From: Atriophallophorus winterbourni
Taxonomy: Eukaryota > Platyhelminthes > Trematoda > Plagiorchiida > Microphallidae
Assembly: GCA_013407085.1 (NCBI GenBank)
Contig: JACCGJ010019906.1
Coordinates: 1 to 64,000 of the forward strand
Length of the DNA stretch: 64,000 bases
Direction of reading: 5' to 3'
Under the pieces are notes generated by a model. It did not search any database. It was not told the origin of the DNA and saw only the letters and a program-made list of their open reading frames with translations. The position numbers and the translations under genes were made by a program. Below, piece after piece: positions 54,901-64,000 of the stretch. Positions within the stretch are counted from its first letter, which is position 1. Every line of letters starts with the position of its first letter.

Positions 54901-57900
54901 ATGGTAATACGGTATACCATATTCGGAATGATAAATAGATATTCGCATAAAATTGTGACTATATACTCACCGTTCATAATTTCGCTTACAGATTTCTTCA
55001 TTTGTCGCATCCTCAATTTTTGTTGCTCTTTCTGGTACGTAGATTTCCACGTCTCCATCTTGCCGGCATCCCTTTGAAAAATTAGTTTTATCGTTAATTG
55101 TAAAACTTTTATTTTTATCATATTTCCACTACACTATTTGTAAAAAATAGCATCGAATTTGAAATTATTATACATATACACGAAACAAATACCACAGAAT
55201 TGAAAACTTGCCTATAACTACAATTCTGTTAATCGAAAAGTATGACAAATATGAATAAAGCATGACTCCCGCTTTAAAGTCTTTTTATTCATATTTGTAA
55301 ACAATACCATAATATAAAAAATCGTTGTGGTTGTATTAAATGGTTCATTACCTACTGTGTTTGTAACAGAATATATCAGTAATCAAATTTTTTATGAGAA
55401 TATAAACTTTGGGAAATTCTAACTATACTGTGAGGGCCCCTTAACCAGACCGCATAATTTCTTCATGCATTAATGCGGAAACGATCACATTTATCTTCTC
55501 AGTATTATGCTAAATAAAAAAAAACACCAGCAAGCATCAACTCAGAATTTACTGAACAACGAGATACGACAGCTGTTATTATTGATTGCCACCTCATATT
55601 TATGTTCATGTCCCTATCCGAAAAGAACTACCGGAAAATATAGATGAATGAATTAGCTCAACAGAAAACAGGAAACATTTATATATCACGCTGTTGAGTT
55701 ATACGGCGCTTTTTATTTCCCCAACTTTGGCTCTGCATATTAACCACAGCGAACTATATATCAATTCAACCTGGCTGACATGGTCGATAATGTTTAATAG
55801 CTCAGATATAATGTTTTGAAATCTGCTTAGTTTCCTATTCGATTTGTGTACACCCTTGCATAGATGAAGAAAAACCAAGCCTCTAATGTACCCGGTTCAC
55901 TAAGATAGCCAAGGTTTTCCATGAGACAACCATGGATGCGTCACGTTCTACTGGTCAGATTGAGATCGAACGCATCGTGGAGGGGCCTATTTAATATTAG
56001 ATACCAATGTTGCTAAATCAGAAAGAATTATCTAAGCTGATGGCATTACTTACGCAATTATCCAAATGAGATTATATTAGGCGGGAACTAACACTTATCT
56101 ATGATTGGTTACAAAAAGAAAAGAATAAACTATTATATAACCATTTATATCAAAGATTATGGGAAGCACACATAAACGGCGGCATGGCTAGATACAATTT
56201 TATTCTACCGTTGATAGAACATGGATGCCACGAAAATCTCGTATAGCAATCACACTTCCCCAAATCATAAGAAAGAGCAAACAAATTCATTTGGTGGCTT
56301 TCATTCAATTCACCGGTACTACAATAATATTTCTAACATTTTGAACATGTGAATCATTGTCGAGTCAATATAAATTACATTGTTCTTTAGTTTACAGGTG
56401 AGATGTTAAATCGTCCCAAGATGACTTAGTGGACTTAGAAATACACCTATCGACTAAACATCGAAACTTTTTTGTCTATAGATTTAAAGATTTGATTATA
56501 CTACGAAAGTATATCCAGATTGAATCTTGGAGACTTTGCTTGGAAACACACAGGAAGCAACTTATAATGAATTGATAATTAGTGTGTTAAAACTCATCCG
56601 TTAATTGTGTACCAGCTTACAATAATATGCACACATGCAATCTTAAACATTGAAGTTCAACTATTCGCGAATTGGATGCAAAGTAAATCATTTTTCTAAA
56701 TACGGCGAACTTGTGCTAGTTTCAGGCAAAAGCCTGGATTCGCAACCAATTGTGTACTCAGTTAAAGAATATGAACAATGAAATTTACCAAAGCAAAGAC
56801 GCGTACTTTATAATAATTTGAATTTCTCACCACAGGGATGTTATACAGAGACATTTTCAAAGTATGATAGATCGTTCTCTGCCGTTATTTGCAGAACAGA
56901 AGCAAACCGCAAACGGGCTTTTCTTAAGCAGTTATCTAATAGCGATGTGAAAACTATGAAGGAGATTGGTGCAAGGATCGGGACTATGTATTTACGCGAA
57001 GCGTTCTCAAGATAACTTTCTGCCCCGTTTGAAACGTACTTACATGAATGACATCGACCGACGGAGCAAGCATACAGCGTTTTCGATTTGGCTATTCTGT
57101 GACCTTGAAAATTTGTGTGTTACTTTCAGTCTAAATGTTACCAGTATGTGAAGAACTCAGTCATAAGGACGTCATTTTGGATGCGGACAATCTAACTTTG
57201 CCGGTTTGTTTCGTTCAATCACAGCATTAGATGTAGGTATAAAAATGGTTTATAGACCAATCCTTAGTGAAGATCGTTTACTTGGTTTCCGTAACAAACA
57301 AGTCTCATCATTTTAGCTGTAGCTGTCTGATGTTATCAAATGAAATTCATCAATTTATCAGATCAAATATCGCGGTAAAGTAATTGACAATCATTTGCAA
57401 ACAAGTAAAAATTAAAAAAAGACTATCTTGACTGTAACTCGAAGGCAAAAGTTGAATGTACATTCTATGTTTTTGGTTGTTAATACTATCAATAGTTGGC
57501 ATGGTTTCGATATAATTTCTCATTGTTAATGAAACGAGAATCGAATTTTCAAAATAAATTCGCGAAGCCAAGATTTACGAGCATTATATAATACCATTTT
57601 ACACCCAAATTACTTGCGTGAATCAATATTAGAATACATTATGATATGGTATGAGAGAGAGTTCTTGTACAACATTAGGATTCCACTTACTTTATCTTTT
57701 GCACCGCCTTGAGTTTCATCATATTACTGTGTTGCTTCATTCGGAATCTGATTTGTTTCCGGTGCATTGCGTTTAACTTTTTCAATGAAGGTTGTTCGGG
57801 ATTGTCCGGAATGAATGCCTCGTGGCGTGCGGACTGTTTGATGAACGATTTCAGCGCTCTGTTGAAGAAAAACAACGAAATCGTATAAAATTTCTTCTAA

Positions 57901-60900
57901 AATCAAATTCAAGTGACAGAAAACATATTCATTTATTTTCTGGGAATCTTTGAGTGACATTAATGGTAAGATCGTGAAAAATACTATTTATTAAGAAGGT
58001 GTATGTAAATAAAACCCGTTAGACAGTCCGTTTTGATACAGACGTTGCGATGACGTTATTTGTTATAAATTCTCTTTCTTTATTAGTGCGATTGGCTTGT
58101 GATCATTTTTCGGTTGACAGGTTATGCGAAAAATTGTTTGCCACATATATTTTAAAGGTTGATTTATGAAGTCTAGAAAGATTTGTTTGCGTTTGCAACA
58201 CATTTCGGATTGACCTTCTGCAAACTTGAAATCAGTTCACCGAAAATTCTGTATAAGTTAACCAGGTATCTCGGTAGAAATATATCTATTTTGCATATTT
58301 TATCCTAAATTCTGATGTTTAAAACCTATTTAATGCGTAAGTTCTGTGTTGCTATCATACATACACCAGAACCGGTTTCTAGCTGTTTGCCGTGATCATG
58401 TGGAGACAGTTAGATTAGGTTCAGTTGGCCAGTTTAATATTTGGAAATCTGATTCAGGATTCAGGAGAATTTAGTTTCCGAATATTTTGTGAAGCGTTGC
58501 GTAATTTGACACTTTAGCTTGGTCATATCGAGGGTTTCATTTCTTATTTTAAATAAAAATGAATATATTTATTCGAAGAAAATCCTCATTTCATGCAAAT
58601 TCATCATAAACTCTCGATGACCAGTTTCGTGCGGATTACATGCATCAGTCAAACGGCGGGACCAAATCAGTTGAAGGAGGAGCTCGCATCCACGCTTGCT
58701 ATTTGGATGTCTAAAACGTTTGATAAAGTTGATCACTTTCGACTTCTGCTGGAGCTGAAACAGATGGGTATCGACTAAGAGCTACTCGTATGGCTTGAAA
58801 ACTACCTCACTAAGCGCAAGGCTATTGTGTGAATCAACGGGGTACATTCACGAGTCGTTGGCGCTTCTAGTAAACTACTGCGGGGTTCCGTTTACGGGTC
58901 AGTACTTTTCGTCGTTTACATCAACCAGCTACCATAAATGCTCTCATGTAAAGTGGTTCTTCTTTGCTGGCGATATTAAAATTTGGACGCAGATAATACT
59001 TTTTGCTGATTATTAGCAGCTGCAATGTGATTTGGATGCTATCAAAGAATGGTCGGTTAGGAATAAGCTGAAACTCAATTTTTAAAATGTAAGCTTCTCC
59101 AAATTGGTAAACGTTTCCAATACTAATATCACTTTGGGAAGACGATTTTGAGCTAGACCGAGTCGAAAAGTATGCGTTGTGTGGTCAGCTACAAGCGTGA
59201 TTCCGGGTAGGCTGTGACTCATTTAAATAAGCCTTCTCACCTGAAACGTTGCCCACAATCTTGAAAACTAATAAATCCCATCCATAGAGCATCGCAAGTT
59301 CGTATTCAATAATAAAAAGTATGTACTATTGCTTGATAGAATATACCGTCGTGCAACCAAACTCGTAAGTTGTTTTTCTTCAGAAACTAACGTATCCGGA
59401 ACTTGCGCAAAATCTGAGCCTCTCCATCCTATTTCAAATAAGCTTTCAGAGTGATGTGCTACTTGCGTACAAAAACATTACACACACCACATCATGTATT
59501 AAAACATTTAGTCAAATACTGTGAGCGGTGACATATACACAGCTACTAATTGACACTAAAATTCCCCATTCCCCTATTATCCGTCGCCACTAATTTTATT
59601 CCGTACGTGTCTGTTTCCTTTGTAACACCCTCCACGAAAGTATTGTTACCGATCCCAGAGTCACAATATTTATTCGAAATGTTGACACGTATTTGTTGCA
59701 TACAGATTTGACAACACCTGCGTATTAACTCTTGGGAATATTCAACGGGTCTATGCTAAAATAAATTTTTGAATCATGAATCTTGAATCAAGGGACAGTT
59801 AGATCAGGATGTGTATGCCTTGGAGCAGTGGATGAATGATGCACACAGTTTGAATATGTTGTGATGTATGTGTGATGTAAATGCATGTAAATGTGGAATG
59901 TAAATGTGGATTCAACCAATTTGCATGTGTGTAGACACGTATGATTGAATATATATTATATATGCTATATAAAAAATGAACACGCACGGGACTTTTCGAG
60001 AATTCTTCATTTTATTTCGCTGCTTTCTAATCCGCTGATACATGCGGGATTTCCAAACGGATTTCACATCGTTGGTAGTTCCGGAATCCTTCTGGTCTGA
60101 AATATGAAGATCCTTTATTCCAAGCAAATTTGTTAGCGAATCGCCTTGATCATCACCTTCTGGGTTCATTTTGTTTGAGTTGTTTGGAATATTCTCGTCT
60201 ATGGAAAATTTGATTAATTTAGTCACTTGACAATATTAAAGATCACAAATGTATTTATTAAATTTATTCGTTGGGAATTCAAAAGTTTCTATAATGAATG
60301 ATGAAACATTGGCATAAATGTACAAGGTATATTTAATAGCTACAACTTTGAAATCGGTAGATGTCAGTTTTTCATTATTCAAATTTTTAATATTGCATAA
60401 AAATTACGATTGTTAAGCAGAAATACACTAATCAATATATGAATAGACGTAATTTAACCTAATAAATATTATCAATAGATAAAATGCTGAAAACCTCTGG
60501 TTAAACATAACCTACTAAATGGATAATCACAAAAAAGTTGGACGAATTAATTGCAATTACTTGTAAAATATAGATCAGTAGCCATTCTGAATGAACTTGT
60601 GCCTTTTAGAACATTGACTTCAAATCAACCTGTTTCATAATTGATTTAGAAAAGTTTTATTGAATGAAATATCGTTGCATTAAGAGTTGATCGTTGGTTT
60701 TCCGTTGGGTACACGATAACAACAAAATATGAAGATCGAGAATAAAGCACGTTCTGCTTAATAACTGTGAGGAATGTTTTGTGCATTCGACCAGAGCATA
60801 AATGAATAAATCTCAAACACAAACCAAGGGTTCCAATCGAGAGATAACTGATAATCTGCTGAATGAAACTACAATTCCCATCGCTGACAACAGATGCAGA

Positions 60901-63489
60901 GAGTTTCCTTTTAAATTTAGTTAACCTGTAGTCCAAAACACCTAAACATTCTCGTTGCTCATTTTGTATAGTCTCTGATAGACTAATAATTATGAAAACC
61001 TATGGCTATTTTTGATTCGTGATTAGTAAGAAAATATAAGATAACCCATCTAAGTGCTCGTATTTCGGTTTGACTAATGTTCTTTGTTTACTATAAATCT
61101 AGATGATGAAAATCTATTATTGAAATTTTAGAAGTCGCTTATTTTTAAAAATATTATTCTATTATGACGCTGCCGATAGAAGTGGTATGTAAGTATCTTA
61201 TAAGAGGAATCAAATTTCCGATATATAAGTGGAAAATTTTAAACACTGATAGCAAGAGAAATCTTTACTTCAGTTACTTTTACAAATTATTTAGAACCAT
61301 TTAAATCGAGTGATGTAAAATAAACATCATTCGTTCCAGAAAAATATGAAAACGAATGTGAATTCATGATTTAATGGTTCCTAACAATAACCAGAAGAAA
61401 TCAAAAATTCATGACCTCATCAGAGTTGGTATAGTTGAAAACGATTGTAGGAAATAAGATTTCACGTAAAAACATTTTTATTCGGAGAGCATCCATTATT
61501 CCCTTAAATACAAAAAGCTTCCCCGTCTAGGCACAGAATATTTGAGCTGCTGACTTTCAACCGATATTAACATTGAAACCAAAAAAGCTGAAATCTTAAA
61601 TTCGCTCTCTAAAACACTTTTTTGAATGCACGTTTGATTAGAGATATAGTGCTGCGTTTCTATCTATCTGTGCACAATATTCTCCAGGTTGTGTAGAATT
61701 TTATACCCAAATGTTTCGTATTCTTTTAAGATTTTAAAATGTCAAGGCTGCCTGGCGTTCAAGCACTCGGTGGTAAAAACGGATGATGATAATGACGACA
61801 ACCCACTAAGTGTGTTATATGGCGAACAACAGAGAACCCTCCTAGAGTATAGAATTCTAAAAACGTGCACACTAAATATAAATGTGTGTTTTAATAAAAC
61901 TGATATAATGCATTACGACACTGAAGGCTCGTGAAAAGAATTTCAAATGTTATGAAGGACGTGAAGCAAACTTGAATTATATTTAATCGATGAGATTGGA
62001 ACTCTATATGATGTGCTGGTTACAAAATGGATTGATTTACAAGAGTATGGAGATCCCATTCATAAATAACCCTACGTCCAGATGAAATCCTAGGAATCTG
62101 TAGAAATTCCGAACTCGGCTGGTTGCTTTCACGTCTTTCCTCGTCAAATGGATCGAGCCTCCGTCTACAATTATTTGATCGTCTGACACAAAACAAATTT
62201 GCCAATTATTCACAAAAGAGAACTGAGATTCAGCTTCAATTTGTTTTTTAAGACTGAGGAATAATAAGATTTTGTTTTCGAGTTATGCATTGCCTGTCAT
62301 AAAGTTTTTAGGTAATAGGCCAAAAATGTGTCGCATTTAAATTGGCTCAAAAATCTGAATCACAGATAGCAAGTATATTTCTGATGAGATAATGACAAAT
62401 ACAAATGATATTCAATAGTAAAAATTTGTGCATGAACATAATAGATTTTACGCGGTATTCGTTAAGTGAGTCCATTCTTCACTATTATCAAATTATCGCA
62501 CTAATATACATGAACAAATGTTTGTGAAGACGCTATTATTTTCATGTATACAATATATAAATGTACATAAGACAACCAAGTGTTCATGTGATTATAACTC
62601 AGCCTATTATTAAAATAAAAATGAAGAAAATGGAAAAGATTCTTCTGAGAAATCGAAATAAATAGCATTCATTTGTTGGGTAGAGTTAATCAGTGTTATC
62701 AACATGATTATGATCATCATCATCATTATAAACATCATCATCATGGCTATTGTAAAGTTGATTCGGTTCCTGAGAGATCGCATCGCAAACATTTGTTTCA
62801 TTCAATATCTGCAACCCCGGCAGGTTGTAGCGATTACCCTAGCAGGTTGTAGAAATAATGCACAGTACCTGACCAGGCGTAAAATCTGAAATTCTAATAA
62901 TAATGAAGTCACAATACTAACAAGCATTAAATAATATTTTCAGTCACAATTTCGACTCACCTTGCAGTAAATGGTTTTGCCTAAGAAAACTTAATATATT
63001 ATTTGTTCCTGAATTCAAAACATTTTCTGGTGGGTATGTTATCGGATTATTCTTTACATTTAGTGAACGCAATTTCTTTAAAAGACCTGAAAGATTTGTA
63101 AATTTAAAAATAAAGAATACCTAATTCATTTGGGAGACAATGAATGTGATTATTTTCAAGTAGCAATACACTCAGTTCTTTGAGATTAACAATTTCTTTT
63201 GGTATATTCTTAAGCATATTTGAGCGCAAGTCCAGCCACTTCACATTATGAAGCGCCTCAAAAACATGTGCTGGAATATCGGCTATCATATTTTTAGCAA
63301 GGCATATTTTCTGCGAACCATGAACCAAGAATGAATTACTGTCAAATTATTCATTGACAAAATGTTTTCTGGAAATGCATACAATCCACAATTACATAGG
63401 TTTAAGTTGTTTCCAATAAAATATTTATTTTCCTCTGATTTTCGTGGAAAATCAGTAATTGGTACGAGTGTGCGTTCTACTTCTGTCAT
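51867..63489 (-). CDS. LRRC27: Leucine-rich repeat protein, LRRC27-type (gene span, nine coding exons)
   Basis: Nine exons on the minus strand (63489-63340, 63310-63121, 63086-62961, 60198-59988, 57858-57691, 55071-54971, 53622-53460, 53381-53243, 51950-51867) total 1332 bases, 443 codons plus stop. Every phase fits and every site is GT-AG. The N-terminal 150 residues form about five leucine-rich repeats and end FPP/YPPENV..G..NILSFLR, the same end as in animal LRRC27. The rest is charged and helical. LRRC27's function is poorly defined in any animal. Naming rests on the shared repeat layout and my recollection of the vertebrate protein; another short LRR family is possible. Confidence 0.75.
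52275..52345 (-). ncRNA. Degenerate hammerhead repeat copy
   Basis: Minus strand AGCTATGAGTGCAAGCAGCA, then TGAAATCAGTC: the CTGATGAG core is mutated, and stem II and the GAAA are recognisable. It lies in the last LRRC27-type intron region and is probably not active. Confidence 0.5.
52441..52560 (-). ncRNA. Hammerhead repeat copy, one core change
   Basis: Minus strand TCCCTAC, TTGATGAG (first core C changed to T), TTCAAACAGCA, CGAAATCGGTC, ATGGTG. The unit here is longer: it begins TTCAAGCGCATGCGGAT and ends CAAATGAGAATTTTTGTTCA, which defines the element around the ribozyme. It is in sense with the LRRC27-type gene. Confidence 0.55.
52567..52635 (+). repeat. 3' half of the hammerhead repeat, inverted to the previous copy
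   Basis: Plus strand from AACGAAACCGGTCGTGGG to GCAAATGAGCATTTTTGTTC. The CTGATGAG half is missing. Confidence 0.65.
52745..52865 (+). ncRNA. Hammerhead repeat copy with deleted stem II
   Basis: Starts TTTCAAGCGCATGCGGAT, then TACTGTCTGTACCTGAT, directly ACAGCACGAAACCAG, TTGTGGAG, and ends ATGAGCATTTTTGTGCATCA. The core has lost GAG and one side of stem II, so it cannot fold. Confidence 0.55.
53018..53160 (-). pseudogene. CR1/Jockey-type RT C-terminal remnant
   Basis: The frame ends FHTSRLSESTSLVVFKSDLD and NYMQANPGITPTY, the last block of CR1-type reverse transcriptases. It lies in an LRRC27-type intron, in the same sense. Confidence 0.55.
53243..53381 (-). CDS. LRRC27: LRRC27-type exon 8
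   Basis: Acceptor TTGCTGTAG and donor TTCG/GTAAGT. Encodes IERDRKLIDQVTKHLNHVV and ELKNELTVAKNNLDS, a heptad-like helix. Confidence 0.75.
53460..53622 (-). CDS. LRRC27: LRRC27-type exon 7
   Basis: Acceptor CCTTGTTGCAG and donor GAAA/GTAAGC. Encodes SNIRVLNAPFDVTKTGLKMI, then GIEPEPRPPNLDPNVVLALE. No frame break. Confidence 0.7.
54329..54372 (+). ncRNA. Degenerate hammerhead repeat copy
   Basis: CTCCAAATGATGACGACAAACAGCC, split here as CTCCAA, ATGATGA, CGACAAACAGCCA, GAAAC, followed by AAGTTCTGAG. It is the closest relative of the MED12-intron ribozyme, but the core C and stem I are mutated. Confidence 0.5.
54971..55071 (-). CDS. LRRC27: LRRC27-type exon 6
   Basis: Acceptor TTTTTCAAAG and donor ACG/GTGAGT. 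Encodes KMETWKSTYQKEQQKLRMRQ MKKSVSEIM, a predicted coiled-coil segment similar in character to the WRERAQRMRKRKEEL part of LRRC27. Confidence 0.7.
55122..57690. other. LRRC27-type intron 5, AT-rich
   Basis: No recognisable element; a 65-codon plus-strand frame at 56818-57015 is not recognised. Confidence 0.4.
57691..57858 (-). CDS. LRRC27: LRRC27-type exon 5
   Basis: Acceptor TTCTTCAACAG and donor AAA/GTAAGT. ALKSFIKQSARHEAFIPDN, then LNAMHRKQIRFRMKQH: a basic helix-forming stretch. Confidence 0.7.
58362..58420 (-). ncRNA. Degenerate hammerhead repeat copy
   Basis: Minus strand AACTGTCTCCAC, ATGATCA (core changed), CGGCAAACAGCTA, GAAACCGGTTC, TGGTG. Stem II and stem III are recognisable, the core is not functional. 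Confidence 0.5.
58580..58655 (-). ncRNA. Degenerate hammerhead repeat copy
   Basis: Minus strand CTGATG, CATGTAATCCGCA, CGAAACTGGTC, ATCGAGAG, ending TTTGCATGAAATGAG. The CTGATGA core lacks its last base in register and stem II is weak. Confidence 0.45.
58660..59420 (+). pseudogene. Decayed CR1/Jockey-type reverse transcriptase
   Basis: Plus strand: MSKTFDKVDHFRLLLELKQMG (58705-58775), LLVWLENYLTKRKAIV (with a stop), a degraded catalytic region, LQCDLDAIKEWSVRNKLKLNF (59020-59085) and LLDRIYRRATKLV (59330-59370). Stops and shifts. In LRRC27-type intron 4, antisense. Confidence 0.65.
59988..60198 (-). CDS. LRRC27: LRRC27-type exon 4
   Basis: Acceptor TTTTCCATAG; DENIPNNSNKMNPEGDDQGD at first, then VWKSRMYQRIRKQRNKMK, basic and helical. 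Donor CCC/GTGCGT. It joins in phase directly to exon 3 and to exon 5. Confidence 0.65.
60199..62960. other. LRRC27-type intron 3, AT-rich
   Basis: Contains a (CAT)n-rich microsatellite at 62702-62746 and no repeat shared with the rest of the window. One exon-like frame (62182-62041) was considered and rejected. Confidence 0.4.
62702..62746. repeat. CAT/ATC-rich microsatellite
   Basis: Imperfect (CAT)n tract. Confidence 0.85.
62961..63086 (-). CDS. LRRC27: LRRC27-type exon 3 (last LRR)
   Basis: Acceptor ATCTTTCAG; LLKKLRSLNVKNNPITYPP, then ENVLNSGTNNILSFLRQ, and donor GTGAGT. The PP..V...G...I..FLR ending is the repeat cap seen in LRRC27. Confidence 0.8.
63121..63310 (-). CDS. LRRC27: LRRC27-type exon 2 (LRR core)
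   Basis: Follows a 29-base intron. Reads KICLAKNMIADIPAHVF, NVKWLDLRSNMLKNIPKEI and LSVLLLENNHIHCLPNELG, three well-formed repeats with the LxxLxLxxNxLxxIP pattern. Donor TTAG/GTATTC. Confidence 0.8.
63311..63339 (-). other. 29-base intron (LRRC27-type intron 1)
   Basis: Starts GTAATT, ends GTTCGCAG, 29 bases. Removing it joins NNLT to KICLAKN and restores a perfect leucine-rich repeat across two different frames. Confidence 0.8.
63340..63489 (-). CDS. LRRC27: LRRC27-type exon 1
   Basis: ATG 63487-63489 (MTEVERTLVPITDF), 50 codons, phase 0. It ends NNLT before the donor GTAATT. The first LRR-like half (NLNLCNCGLYAFPENIL) is here. The frame is open a little further upstream but no other ATG lies in it. 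Confidence 0.75.
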
Positions 63490-64000
63490 TTTTGATGACA
63501 AATGTCACATGGTGTTTCAAAGATATGCCATGCAGGTTGTTACATCAAATTGCAAATAGGTGAAGTAAAACAAAGACGCACGCATTTATTGATCAATAAC
63601 GTTAAGTTTCATTGTAACCATATTTCACGCGATGTATAATCCATTTAGTTCATATGATTTATGTCTGCAATTCAGATTAAACATGTTAACCATAGTTTAT
63701 GATAAAGAATAAAGATATGGTGAAATGTTTGCAAAAAATAGGCCTTTATATGTGTAGAATGAACGATGTTATTACCACATTAATAGATCAAAAGGCACTT
63801 ATAAAGCTCAGAATTTGAACTGTTAAACTCAATATTATCCCGGACATAGTATCAACGTTTAGAAAAATTAGTTGTCCACTTGGTGTCCAATATTTATATA
63901 TGATGAATATCGGTCTTGCATGCGAAAAACTGGCGCGCTTGATATGAGACTAAAACAAATTAGAAATTTTTGGCGGTCTCAATCGTGCCAGGGACAAAAA
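63490..64000. other. LRRC27-type 5' flank, AT-rich
   Basis: Presumed promoter side of the gene. I see no TATA box at a convincing distance and no other gene. Confidence 0.35.

Noticed and set aside
56818..57015. 65-codon plus-strand frame after a good acceptor (CACCACAG)
   Set aside because: No recognisable domain, no partner exon in phase nearby; it lies antisense in an intron of AT-rich DNA.
62041..62182. Exon-like frame with acceptor GTGTCAG and donor GTAAAT (RSNNCRRRLDPFDEERRE...)
   Set aside because: Its phase does not fit between LRRC27-type exons 3 and 4, whereas those two exons join directly in phase. It could be an alternative exon but the sequence does not support it.
1..64000. 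CRISPR arrays, operons or bacterial features
   Set aside because: Sequence is eukaryotic: spliced genes, SINEs and LINEs; no regularly spaced repeats were seen.

Overview
This window is animal nuclear DNA: interrupted genes with GT-AG introns, one intron of only 29 bases, and many non-LTR, LTR and Penelope-like retroelements. Tiny introns, a BEL/Pao element, RTE and CR1/Jockey elements, and a tRNA-derived repeat carrying a hammerhead ribozyme (as in the schistosome Sm-alpha family) point to a digenean flatworm, most likely a schistosomatid. The species cannot be fixed from the sequence.

Three host genes are visible. (1) 985-2595, plus strand: the last two exons of NADPH-cytochrome P450 reductase (POR). 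(2) 18240-7429, minus strand: Mediator subunit 12 (MED12), essentially complete, in at least four coding exons. It converges tail to tail with POR. Its introns carry a Penelope-like element with clear target-site duplications, a SINE copy and a well-formed hammerhead ribozyme. (3) 63489-51867, minus strand: a nine-exon leucine-rich-repeat gene of LRRC27 type. All nine exon phases join and give a 443-residue protein; its introns carry retroelement and ribozyme-repeat remnants.

Between and around these genes is repeat-rich DNA. 1-26 kb holds a SINE-like family of about ten copies and several decayed non-LTR fragments. 26.8-29.2 kb and 30.3-33.7 kb hold two CR1/Jockey-type elements, and 33.7-37.1 kb a nearly complete RTE-type element with a few frame breaks. 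37-43 kb is mostly featureless AT-rich DNA with RT remnants. 43.1-49.8 kb is a full-length BEL/Pao LTR retrotransposon on the minus strand, with paired LTRs but broken reading frames. 50.3-50.5 kb holds the tRNA-like/hammerhead SINE.

The most notable signal is a scatter of hammerhead ribozyme motifs of two families: one copy with a tRNA-like Pol III head (50416-50540), and a second family with a near-palindromic stem III (ACCGGT) in at least seven further places, of which the copy in MED12 intron 1 is the best preserved.
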